A stretch of DNA of 64,000 nucleotides, from the NCBI GenBank assembly GCA_963693365.1, contig CAVNZM010000005.1, positions 4,526,001 through 4,590,000 on the forward strand, written 5' to 3'. Position numbers and translations under genes: made by a program. Below the pieces are notes generated by a model. That model saw nothing but the letters and a program-made list of their open reading frames with translations. It searched no databases and was not told where the DNA came from. Of the stretch, positions 36,819-54,570 are shown in pieces (position 1 is the first letter of the stretch; each line of letters opens with the position of its first letter). The stretch is from Amoebidium appalachense (taxonomy: Eukaryota; Ichthyosporea).

Positions 36819-37866
36819 GGCCATTCCCTGCCGTGCCCGCTGCCTTTGCGGCTGCAAGGCAAGACCAGAAAGGCACTTGGGTGGCCATTCCTTGCCGTGC
36901 CCGCTGCCTATGCGGCAGCAAGGCAAAACCAGAAAGGCACATGGGTGGCCATTCCTTGCCGTGCCCGCTGCCTATGCGGCAGCAAGGCAAGACCAGAAAG
37001 GCACATGGGTGGCCATTCCTTGCCGTGCCCGCTGCCTATGCGGCAGCAAGGCAAGACCAGAAAGGCACATGGGTGGCCATTCCTTGCCGTGCCCGCTGCC
37101 TATGCGGCAGCAAGGCAATACCAGAAAGGCACATGGGTGGCCATTCCTTGCCGTGCCCGCTGCAGCAAGGCAAAATCAGAAAGGCACATTGGCCATTCCT
37201 TGCCGTGACCATTGCCTATGCGGCTGCAAGGCAAGACCAGAAAGGCACATGGGTGGCCATTCCTTGCCGTGCCCGCTGCCTATGCGGCAGCAAGGCAAGA
37301 CCAGAGAGGCACATGGGTGGCCATTCCTTGCTGTGCCCGCTGCCTATGCGGCAGCAGGGCAAGACCAGAAAGGCACATGGGTGGCCATTCCTTACCGTGC
37401 CCACTGCCTATGCGGCAGCAGGGCAAGACCAGAAAGGCACATGGGTGGCCATTCCTTGCCGTGCCCGCTGTCTATGCGGCAGCAAGACAAGACCAGAAAG
37501 GCACATGGGTGGCCATTCCTTGCCGTGCCCGCTGCCTATGTGGCAGCAAGGCAAGGCCAGAAAGGCACATGGGTGGCCATTCAGGGCCATGTGGCAGCAA
37601 GGCAAGACCAGAAAGGCACATGGGTGGCCATTCCTTGCCGTGCCCGCTGCCTATGCGGCAGCAAGGCAAGACCAGAAAGGCACATGGGTGGCCATTCCTT
37701 GCCGTGCCCGCTGCAGCAAGGCAAGACCAGAAAGGCACATGGGTGGCCATTCCTTGCCGTGCCCGCTGCCTATGCGGCAGCAAGGCAAGACCAGAAAGGC
37801 ACATGGGTAGCCTTCCTTGCCGTGCCCGCTGCCGCATAGGCAGCAAGGCAAGACCAGAAAGACACT
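36819..37866 (+). repeat. 64-bp hairpin satellite, about 17 units
   Basis: The unit starts GGCCATTCCTTGCCGTGCCC, continues GCTGCCTATGCGGCAGCAAG and GCAAGACCAGAAAGGCACAT, and ends GGGT. It contains the hairpin GCTGCC-TATGC-GGCAGC with outer TTGCC/GGCAA pairs. Some units are shortened at the hairpin (GCTGCAGCAAGG at 37157 and 37711, or a deletion near 37580). In the last unit the loop is inverted (GCTGCC-GCATA-GGCAGC at 37829-37845). Because 64 is not a multiple of 3, all three plus-strand frames stay open for hundreds of codons and read the same peptides in rotation. These are not genes. Confidence 0.95.
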
Positions 37867-39911
37867 GAATTTGATCCAAGCCTTTGTGTCATAAAAGACA
37901 ATTCAATTTGCAAGAACCCCAACCTTTGAACCGTTAGCGCGCGCATTTATATTCGAATAACTTCAAAGGAGGTCTTTAGTGCTGTCTCCCGGCTTCTTCT
38001 TCTTCTTCTTCTTCTTCTTTTTTTTTTTTTTAATGTTGCCGCAGGCGGTCCCGCAGCGTAGTAAGGCCGGGCCCGGCCACTTACGTAAGCTAGCGGGTAC
38101 ATAGCCTTGGAGACTACCTTGACGAGCACTTTGGAGTACGTATACACACGTGTATCATAGTGTTGCATGATGTGGGCCCCTGAGGGCCCGGTGGTCGCGC
38201 TCTTTTTACACAGCAACTTAAATACAGTTGCTCAAACGTGTCATCCCAAGGCCCCATTAGTAATGTACCTGGTCCAGAGTTAGGTTGTTCTTCCTCCGTT
38301 CGGTTATTAATTAGGGGGAAGCCCAAGTCCGAAGACGTAGTAAATTTAAGGGACAGGAGAAAACTTTTTAACACTGAATCGTTCCTCTCTCCACCCCCAC
38401 CCCCCCACCCCCCCTCTTCCCCCTCAAGGTTCTTGCACTCAAGCTCGAGGTCATTGAATATCCGCCAGGGGGCATTCCTGGGGGGATGTTGGGGGGTGGA
38501 TGTGTACGAACTGCCCTTGCTAATGATTCTGGAGAAGAAGCACTGAACCTGCTCGTTAAGGAGGTGGGTTTGGCTGGCAGATATCCCTCTAGGTTTGGCC
38601 AGTGATGGCACGGGGGCACCCGGGGGGGGGGGGGGGGGGGGGGGGGGGAGGGGGAGGGGGGGGGGAGAGGGAGAGAGAAAGAAAGAGAGAGAGAGAGCGT
38701 GTGTGTGTGTGTGTGCACGTGTGTGTGTGTGTGAAGGGGGGGGGAGGGGGGGGGGGATTATAGGCATTTTGCTGAATAGAGTAAGAGTGAAGAGATTGCA
38801 AAGGGGTGAAGTCAAAAATACTTGATAATGAATGTTAATAGACATCACAGGCCAGAGTCTAAAAGAAATATATATTGTGTTGGCCCCACACACGCCCGGG
38901 GGGGGGGGGGGGGGGGGGGAGGGGGGGGGGGGGGGGGAGGATAGTTTAGAGTTTATCAGTCATTTACATCCATATTGATGGTTTGTCAAACCTATGGGCT
39001 TGTTCCAATGGTTGCAGAAAAGAGGTCGGTGGAGATCATGGTGTGTGTTTGTGCCTCTGTATCTCTCTCTCTGTGTGTATGTGTGCGCGCGAGCATGTGT
39101 GTGGGGGGTGGGAGGGCGATTGGGGAGGGGGGGGGGGGGGGGGGGGGGGGGAGGGGAGGGGGCGTGATGTCAGCACATACAGAAATGGTAAAGTCAAACA
39201 GATTGGTTTAGACCATCGTGGCGGCGGCAGGACGACACCCTTCCAAGGCTTTACCCGTGCACTCAACGATCAAGGCTAATTGTCCAAAGAGCCGATCCCG
39301 AAACTGTTTGCAGATTTCACACGATGGCAACCGGTTTTGACACCATGTTGCATGTTCTGTACGACAAAACAACAGCTGATTTACAATTGCGTGCGTCCCC
39401 ATGGCATCTCGTTTCATTTTCCCAAAATACGTATAATGGAAACCGTTACAATACCCCATCCCCAACGTACAGACATATTGAGCAAGGCGGTCCTTTACCT
39501 AAACGCCAAAAACAATGATTTTCAGGGCCTAGTTTCGGCAAGAATTTCTTACGATTTGCATAGTGTTTTGTCCCCTCTCCCCGTGTCACGTGCTTGGTGG
39601 GCCCATGCTGGGAGTGTACTGCAGCTGTCGCTGTGATCAACCAATCAGATCACACGTTTCTGGAAAAGACATTGAAAATGCCCTGGCGGTGGGCATCCCC
39701 CCCCCCCCCCCTGCCCTCCTCAAAGTCAGTAAATAAGGCATATGTGTGTGCGAAGGGGTGTGTGCGTGTGCGTGTGCGTGTGCGTGTGCGTGTGCGTGTG
39801 TGTGCATGTACTCCCTCCCCCCCCCCCCCCCCCCCTCTTCCCCCCCCTCCCTTCCCCCCCCCCCCCCTCCCGCCGGTCGAACAAGCACAACACAGACACA
39901 CACACACACTC

Positions 39912-39966
<55 letters not shown>

Positions 39967-40134
39967 CTTCCCCCTTGCTGTTCATCGGAAGAGATTTTTT
40001 GTCTGGTTTTTTTGTTCATGTCGTGTATCATGCATGCAAACCCCCTGCTGTCCATCGATGCCCCCTAAACACTTTGCCCTACATTCCTCATAATGGTTGA
40101 GTGCTCTGCCACTCCCTCCACTTCCAAACCCCCT

Positions 40135-40193
<59 letters not shown>

Positions 40194-41149
40194 CCCGCCC
40201 TTCCACCCAACCACACACACACACACCTACCCAGCCACCTACCCACCCACACAGGTACCCCCCTCTCTTGAAGTCGTGTGTGTATTCTTAGAGGTTTTGC
40301 TCATGAACCATTAAACAAGTGACTACCTACATTCGTGCCCTTTCCTTCCACTTCCCTACGAGCAACCCCCCCCCCCCCCCCCCCCCCCCCCCCGGCCCCC
40401 CCCACCCTTTACTTACCCTTCCTCCCTACCGACACACATATCATCACTGTCTTACTCGACTCTCTCCCTTTCTCACGTCTCCTCGCCCCCCCCCCCCTCC
40501 CCCTCCCCTCCCCTCCCCCTCCCCCCTCCCCCTCCCCCCCCTTTCCATCCCGTACTCCCTAACCGCCCCTTTTAGGCTCACCCCCAGCTGCATTTAAACC
40601 TTCATATTCTGCTGCACGTGATACTGATGCATGGGCCAATCAGACACGTCTCTTTATTTCTGCGCTGACACTGTGAACCCCTCCGCCCCCCTCCCTCCCC
40701 CAAAAAAGTAAAAAAAGGGGAAAAACTTCTGCTTTTGCGGTCCTCCCTATCTCCATTCTTCCTTCCCTTCTTATCTTTATGATGCACACTCGCTACGTGT
40801 GCTTTGCAATCGGCATTGTGCTGTCAGTCAAAATTGTTGGCTTTCTACTCTGTAACACATTTTAGGGGCCCCTTCCCCCCATCATATCCCCCCTCCCCCC
40901 CCCCCCCCCTCCCCCCGCTCCCCCCTCTCCCCCCCTCCGGGCACCACCACCATCACCACACAGGCACACACGTAGCACAAACAACTACCACCCACTCTAC
41001 ACTCAATTTGTTCGACCCCACCTGCACCCGCACCAGTTCATGTTTATAATTATGCAGGCTGTTTGAACGAGCCTCTAATCCCCGATCGTTTCCTAGATTC
41101 TCGTATTTACATCCCCACTTCCCATCTCCTTTCCCCTCTTCCTAATATC

Positions 41150-41188
<39 letters not shown>

Positions 41189-41619
41189 CTGCACCTGCAC
41201 ATATACACAAATATGAACACACACGGACACAAGCACACAGCGTCCACGGTCGCGGTCGCGGTCGCAGGCGTATGCACACACGTACACACACACACCTTCC
41301 CCGTCGAACCTAGTTTCTCAGAAACTGGTTAACATTGTGTAAATGTGTGTCTTAGTGTTTTGAATTCTGGAAGTTATGCATTTGGACTTAATACCCCTTT
41401 TGCCATGATAGTCTTTTCTCCACCTTCAATAGTCTATTTGGTGTCCCCCCCCCCCCCCCCTCCCCCTCCCCCCGGCCCTTGCTTCCCTCTTTCTACACTT
41501 CTCTAAGCCCATATGATGACTCTATCCCTCCGCTTTGCTACGTAGTGCGAGCCGGCTGTTTCCGTGGTTGACCCCACTCACCTCACTTGATGTCTCCTGC
41601 TCGTTAGTGTAAAATGTGT

Positions 41620-41686
<67 letters not shown>

Positions 41687-44032
41687 AGAAAGGGGGGGGG
41701 GGGGGGGGATTTACTTGCGGCTGCATATAGGTGTAGCTTTTTAGATAGCATGGTAAGTCCGGAGGTCATGGCAAGTCTTTTATCTTTGCCAATCTCGTAT
41801 ATCCGTCATAAAATGACTGTTATAGATCACCTTATTGATGCTGCACAGCATGTTATCGTGATACGGTGTCTCAATCTCGTCTAATAGCTACCGCTGCTAG
41901 CCTCTGCCAATCCATAACGTATTGTAGTAATCGGTTATGAATCAATGATGATGTCTTCTATTTGTTTCTTATCATGTACATATATCACTGGCTGCATTTG
42001 ATTGGCTGCCCTGGAAAAGGCAGGAGACAATAAACATCGCATAATTCCCTCATATGATCACTCATCTCAACAGCTGCACCGCGCATAATCGCCTACCACT
42101 CATCCTCACCCCTCACGTCTTCTCCCATCCTTTCCCTGTTCCAATCACTCCCCTCTCTACCCCTGCTTCATCTCCTCCCTTCAACCCTTCCCCCCGCCTC
42201 CCCACCCTCTCTCTCCATCTCCATCTGCCTCTCCCTACCTCTGTCTCCACCACCTCTCCCTCCCCTTGTCTCTCCCCCCTCCCTCTCTCCCCCTCCCTCT
42301 CTCTCTCTCTACTCCTCCCCCCCCCCCCCCCCCCCCCCCTTCTCTCCCCTCTCCCCGTCCCAATGTCTATCTCCTCCTCCCTCCCCCCTCCCCTCCCCTC
42401 CCCTCTCTTCTCTCTTCCCTCCCTCCTCCCCCCCCCTCCCCTCCCCCCTCTTCCCTTCCTCCCCATTCCAGGCCGGACTTGCTAGTATAGTGTGTGCGTA
42501 TGTAAGCAATAGTAAGCAATAGTATACTCGTGTGTGTTACGGTATCATGGCGTGCGATAGTATTAGTAGTGCCTGTGTAGTATCCGTCGTGCTAGTCACT
42601 CTGGTATGAGTGTGAAAACAAGGCGCAATTTTTATACAACGGCCGCTCGATGTCTGTGCGCAGAGCTGAGGGCACCTCTGAGGAACATGCAACAAGCAAA
42701 TATATTATGTACACGAACCATTGCAACAAAAGGAACTCAACACAAAGGAAGGCAAGGAATAATTCATTAATAATAAGTGAAGTAATTCTGTCTGGTTGGG
42801 TCCGGCTGTGCATGCATGTGCTACGCTCGTCGTACCCTTGTGCTTTTCAACCGTCGAATTTGTTCTCTTTACTCTCTGTGCGTGCGAGTTTTTTGAGATT
42901 GTAAGGTACAGCCGCGGTATGCTCAGATATGCGGGGTTAAACCCCAGCCGAATGGGGGGGGGGGGGGGGGGGGGGGGGGGGGTCTCAGGCACGTGTCATG
43001 TTCGTGTGCACGTGCTCGGTCTGGTTGTTCACAGGGTTGGCATGCATGTTTCATGTGCATATACATGCGTGTGTATGTGTGTTTGGTAGAGAGAGAGTAA
43101 TCCGAGATTCAATTGAATACATATCCTTAAGAAGTCCCCCCCCCCCCCTCCCCCCTCCCCACCCCACCCCCCCCCCATCCCCCCTGCCCCGCCCCTCCCG
43201 CCCCTCGAGCTCCGGATTCCACCCTCCCCAACCCTTCCCCCCATCCCCTCCGTCACTGCAACGTAGAATCGCTATGCCAAGCTGAAGCCCCCCGGCCCCA
43301 CCCTTGCTTTCCTATAGGAATGCATATGTGACGGAACCCCCGGGAGGCCACACTTTCCTCTCATAAGCATCCGTGGTCCCCTAATCCGCTCCGGCCTTAA
43401 AGACATCTGTATATACATGTCTTGGTGCGCAACACAATCCCCCCCCCCTCCCCCCCCCCCCTTCCTCCCTTCTTCTCCTGATCCCCCCTCCTACCCTTCG
43501 TCCCTCTATAGGTGACCCCTGTGGTCTGGTGAATTCGATTGGGTTGTTTTTGGGAGAGGAAGATGGAGAAGAGATGGAGGATTATTGGCATGAGGGTTTA
43601 GAAGGGTACCGGGAAGTATGTGGAGCCTCGGACTGTGATGGGGAGGCGGAAGATAGGGCCGTACAACGGAAGCCCTAGGTATGGGTCTGTGAGACCTCTG
43701 TGGCATTCCGAGAAAGAAGGGGGGGGGGGGGGGGGGGAGGGGGGGGGGGGGGGGGGAGAGGACAACTCACTATAAGACCCCCTGCCCCTTTGACTGAAGA
43801 TATACTGGAAACCCCTTTCAAAGTCCCAATTTGCAAGCCGTGTAAAAAACACGAGTGTGTTAAATACAAGGGGGCGATAGTGGGGCTCAAAGTAAGCAGG
43901 TTGGGGTGAGAATAGGCTTTGATTCAGTGCAACAACATGCATTTTCCGCGCTATTTGGACTCGTCCGGGGCGCATTTAGGCGGGATTTGCGTTTGGATTG
44001 GAAGCGCTTTTATATCCAAAAATGTGTAAATG
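37867..44032. other. Intergenic, homopolymer- and microsatellite-rich; no supported gene
   Basis: It holds (CTT)n at 37996-38020, G tracts at 38622-38648 and 38899-38937, long C tracts (40138-40190, 40368-40393), (CA)n at 39918-39962 and 41161-41188, a T/G tract at 41618-41686 and CT-rich sequence at 42160-42470. Short frames with ordinary composition (e.g. minus 39465-39208) have no splice or family support. Confidence 0.5.
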
Positions 44033-44163
44033 TGATTGGATACATCTGGGTAATGGCACAAACTGATTGGACACATCTGGGCAATCGCGCAAATTGATTG
44101 GACACATCTGGGCAATGCCGGATATTGATTGGACACATCTGGGTAATCCTGCGATCTGATTGG
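44033..44163. repeat. 31-bp tandem array of inverted CCAAT boxes
   Basis: Units begin exactly at 44033, 44064, 44095, 44126 and 44157 (the last partial), each with TGATTGGACACATCTGGGCA or a close variant. Every unit carries ATTGG, the inverted CCAAT core bound by NF-Y. The period is three DNA helical turns, so all boxes face the same side. A TAAAATA sequence follows at 44187. No coding region could be assigned on either side. Confidence 0.85.
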
Positions 44164-44536
44164 ACAAGTCACAGCCGATGTACAACATAAAATACCTCAC
44201 GAGTTGCAAAAAGCGATGCCCTAGTAATAGCTTCTCTCCTCCCTCTACGAGTTGCGGAATCTCATGGCTTACGGCTGCACAAAGCGATGTTGGCTTGAGC
44301 CCCCCCCCCCCCCCCCCCCCCCCCCACCCCCCGGCCCTTAACCCTGTCCCCCCCACCCCTGCCCACACCATACCCACAACGCATACACATGATCTAAACT
44401 CTTTTTTTTTTGCTGTTCCTGATGGTTTGGAGTCCTCCCCCCCCCCCCCCCCCCCCCCCCCCCCCTGCCCCCCATTCCCCCCCTCCCTCCGCCATATGGG
44501 GATACGCAAACAGTGCCACGGTGGGTTTGGCGTGGG

Positions 44537-44567
<31 letters not shown>

Positions 44568-45563
44568 CACGGTGTGTTGGTGTGTGTGTGTGTGTGTACG
44601 GTGTGTGTGTGTATGTGTGTGTGTGTGTGCGCGCGCGGGCGCGCGCTCTCACGTGCCAGTTTGTTCACCAAGATGTGTGTTAGTGTGCTTTTGTGCTGTG
44701 TATCATGTGAGAGTGTGTGTCGGGTGTTTGTGTGTACCATGCCACGCGTTTGTGTGTTTGTGTGTCTGTGTGGGTGTGTGGGTGTGTAGGTGTGGGTGGG
44801 TGTCTTTGTGTGTGCATGTGTGAGAGTGTGTGCCGGGTCTTTGTGCGTGACGGTGTTTGTGAGTGTGTGTTTGTGTGTGCGTGCCCCCACGCGGGGTGTG
44901 TGTGTGTGTGTGTGTGTGTTTGTGTCATGCTATGGTGTGTGTCCGCGCACACGCACACAGACGTATATACAAGCATGCGTATTATGCAGTGTGTTTGGCA
45001 TGAGCGCCAATCCAGAAAGCTTTTAGATCTGCATGCTGGCAGACCTCTAGCTTTTACACAACCAAAAGGCTTAGCACGAACGAGCTTTGTGCTGTTTTCT
45101 TCATTTATTCATCCTTTTTTTTTGCTCCTCCTTTTCAGTTGCCGCGTGCAGATAAAAAGTTATCTAAGACTTCGTGCCAGAATATGGTGTGCCCGCCTTT
45201 TTCATACTCGTAGCATTTGCCAAATGGCATTTCGGTTATTATTCAAGGGCAATCTTTGCCCCCCCCCCCCCCCCCCCGGGCCCGGCAGCACAAACACCTT
45301 TCGAGTAAATTAAATGATTAAAATCGCGGTCGTTTGTTCCAATTCTTTAAATCAAACGAAAGGAGAAAAAAGGGGGTTCAGTGTAATTATAGTTACCAGA
45401 CAGTATCATAGGTACTTTCATGCTGCTCATTCAATGACATACTGGAGCCTCCATTTGTAGTCTTGTTTTTTTTTTACAACAGATCTCGTTCCTGTTTTGA
45501 TCCATACACGGTGAACCTTCGTGCAAAAAAAATTGAATGTATTTCACTTGTTGTTTTCTCTTC

Positions 45564-45598
<35 letters not shown>

Positions 45599-45606
45599 TT
45601 GTGTAT

Positions 45607-46138
45607 TTACTTTGTTGGGCCCTCACAGTAGGCAGGGGGCGCATCATTCATCACCACCTGCCCTGGCACACCGCTTACATGTGTGTCTGTTTGATAAGCA
45701 TGAGTGCCGGGCGTCACACGTGTAGCAAAGGCCGTATTAACCGTGATTTCAATGCCGAAAAACGTGTTTGTGCTGCGGTCGTGGTAGTCGATGGTGGTCT
45801 CAACATATGTGAGCTGGATGGCTCTGTCAAGAAGATTCTTGTTGTGTCTATCAAGAACGTCTTTTATGGCTTTCTGCAATTCGCTGGCTTGGCTAGATAC
45901 CATGGGGAAAACACAGCAAACTAGGCACGGAATACACAGCAAATATGTATTTGATTTGAGCTTTTAAATGCGCGGTGAAACTGTAGCGTTAATGTCTTTA
46001 ATGATACGACTGTATTCCTAAGGTTCCATGTAGCCACACAGAGCAACGGGAAAACTCTCGTCAAAGGGAGAACTTTCGATCTTGGTCATGATGGGCACCA
46101 TGTGCTTGATGATGGAGTTCGAGGCACCGGGGGCGGCC
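45607..46138 (-). CDS. Possible two-part small gene, hypothetical protein
   Basis: Upstream on the minus strand, ATG at 46138 opens 40 codons (MAAPGASNSIIKHMVPIMTK, then IESSPFDESFPVALCGYMEP, then TAG). Downstream, an acceptor GTGCCTAG (near 45922) or an ATG at 45900 leads into 98 codons, from MVSSQASELQKAIKDVLDRH to NDAPPAYCEGPTK, with a stop at 45609-45607. Composition is protein-like, with Glu/Lys/Asp and few repeats. The joining donor is unclear; CTCTGT|GTGGCT gives a matching phase but is weak. I do not recognise the family. It could also be two unrelated fragments. Confidence 0.35.
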
Positions 46139-46352
46139 ATTTATAATTGTAAGCAAAATCACTGCTCTTTTTTGGTCGTTAAATATAACGTATTGCTAAC
46201 CGGCTTCTATGGTGGCCTGATGACTATTATTTCTATTGTTGTTTATTTCCTGCACACTTAAATTTTGTCTGACTATTGAGAGGGATATCTTCATTTATAT
46301 ATGCTGAGCGATCTATGGAAGCTGGCGATGATTGGATCTAGATTAGGTAGTT

Positions 46353-46671
46353 GGATCCCCCAATACTTCCAAGTGGGGGGGGCGATCGTATGTCCACCTT
46401 TTTTTTTTTCTTTTGACTGGATTTATGTCCACCTGCGCTCCCGGGAATTTTAGAGTGTAACAGTATGTAACTAGTAGCTAGGGAAAATGGAGCCTCGTTA
46501 TACCAAAATACCCATATTTAGCGTGAGTGTATTGATTTTAACTATGTAGATCCACATGCAGTCCTATGTCTATAACGGAATTTTAGGTGGCCTAAATGTC
46601 GAAACTGGAAAATCGTAATACTCTGTTACACACATACGACTCACCCCACACACATGAGTTTTGGGAGATCC
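46353..46671 (-). mobile_element. MITE-like element, copy 1
   Basis: It is bounded by GGATCCCCCAA at one end and TTGGGAGATCC at the other. Internally it is the reverse complement of 53830-54118, sharing GGCCTAAATGTCGAAACTGG, GAGCCTCGTTATAC, AACAGTATGTAACTAGTA and CTCACCCCACACAC blocks. It carries an extra T-rich insertion (46399-46415). It has no coding capacity. Confidence 0.75.
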
Positions 46672-46800
46672 GGTGGTTGATTTTTTAGCCAATGGATGAT
46701 TGCGGATAGCCCACATATGATAGGTTACGATATTCCGAGCGTCGGGGTGTGATCTGATTGGATGACGACACGACCTTTAACTTCAGTTAGTCTTGCCGTG

Positions 46801-46904
46801 ATTGGCCTAGAGCGCACTCACCGAAATAACCAGGCTATGGACATTTCTATTGGGTTAGAGGAATCGAATAACCGGGTTAATGGGTGAGTGCGCAGCTAGC
46901 CAAT
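46801..46904. repeat. Inverted repeat with CCAAT boxes
   Basis: The left arm ATTGGCCTAGAGCGCACTCACC (46801-46822) matches the reverse complement of 46882-46904 with small gaps. Each arm includes an ATTGG/CCAAT core and a GCGCACTCACC block. The spacer is 59 bases and contains CGAAATAACC and GAATAACCGGG. It may be regulatory DNA or a short foldback element. Confidence 0.65.
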
Positions 46905-47029
46905 CAAAGCGATCACTAGGAAAATGTAAGCCTGAAATGTGAATGTAATGATATATGAATCAAATAACCGAGTTAAAGTTTGCATAATGTATCAATAAAG
47001 TGAATTTTTTATGGGTCATATCGTAACCG

Positions 47030-47165
47030 GATCATGTCGGCTCGTGTCCTCGCTCGACCTCGTTATTTCGGCTCGCCTTGTCGATTATTTTGGCTCGCCT
47101 ATCGGCTCGCCAAAATAACCGACGGCTCGCCGAAATAACTTCGGTTTCGCTCGGCCACTCGCCCC
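47030..47165. repeat. Clustered direct and inverted GGCTCGCC / CGAAATAAC motifs
   Basis: GGCTCGCC or GGCTCG recurs at least five times, and GTTATTTCGG/CCGAAATAAC occurs as an inverted pair within about 130 bp. The CGAAATAAC motif is also found at 46823 in the neighbouring inverted repeat. Confidence 0.5.
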
Positions 47166-53829
<6,664 letters not shown>

Positions 53830-54118
53830 GGATCCCCCAAAACTCACGTGTGGGGCGAGTCGCATATGTAAGGATTTGACGATTTTCCAGTTTCGACATT
53901 TAGGCCACGTAATATTCCGTTACAGGCATGGGACTGTATGTAATTCTACATGTAGTAAAAATCAATAATTTCACACTAAATATGGATATTTTCGTATAAC
54001 GAGGCTCCATTTTCCCCGTTGTTACTAGTTACATACTGTTACACACATATTAACGGTGTCTAAAATTCATGGAAGCGTAGGTACGATCGGCCCCCCACTT
54101 AGAAGTGTTGGGGGATCC
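53830..54118 (+). mobile_element. MITE-like element, copy 2
   Basis: This 289-bp element has inverted ends GGATCCCCCAAAACT and AAGTGTTGGGGGATCC, no coding capacity and an AT-rich interior (e.g. TACATACTGTTACACACATA). The flanks read CGCAA immediately left and GGCGCAA right, so a CGCAA duplication is possible but not exact. It lies about 450 bp upstream of the PP1 subunit gene. Confidence 0.75.
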
Positions 54119-54570
54119 GGCGCAAAGATTTAAGAGGCTAATAGGAGCATCTAATTAGCGGAAAAACACGCACGCTAGAGTTACCATGGCTCATGACCCA
54201 TTCCTGTATAAATTGTTGGCCGTGACCATGGATTCCTCTAGTAGCCAGAGTTTGGATCAGCACTCGCGATCACTTTGACTTTTGTATGTCAACGTTGAAC
54301 GAAGTGATTCGAACGTGTTTTCTAAATAATTATGAAACGAGAAACTGAGGTAGTGTAGATTTGATGAGTTGGCTGTTGTATATAGTTTTAGAAAGGTAGG
54401 TAGGGCTCAAGCTTGAATTCAAGCCGAGCGAACAATAGCCATGTTGTTAGGTGCCCAAAGGCTGGAACGTGTTGGCACTTAGGGTTGCTTCGGTTCACAG
54501 AAAAGGCCACTTGCCTTTCTCTTGCCTTCCCGAGGGTTAACCTTCTAGGTTTGGACGTTTTCATTTCGAA

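Noticed and set aside
36707-37868. Three overlapping plus-strand frames of 218-367 codons (Gly-His-Ser-Leu-Pro-Cys repeats)
   Set aside because: They are the three readings of one 64-bp satellite whose length is not a multiple of 3; no start, splice or composition evidence.
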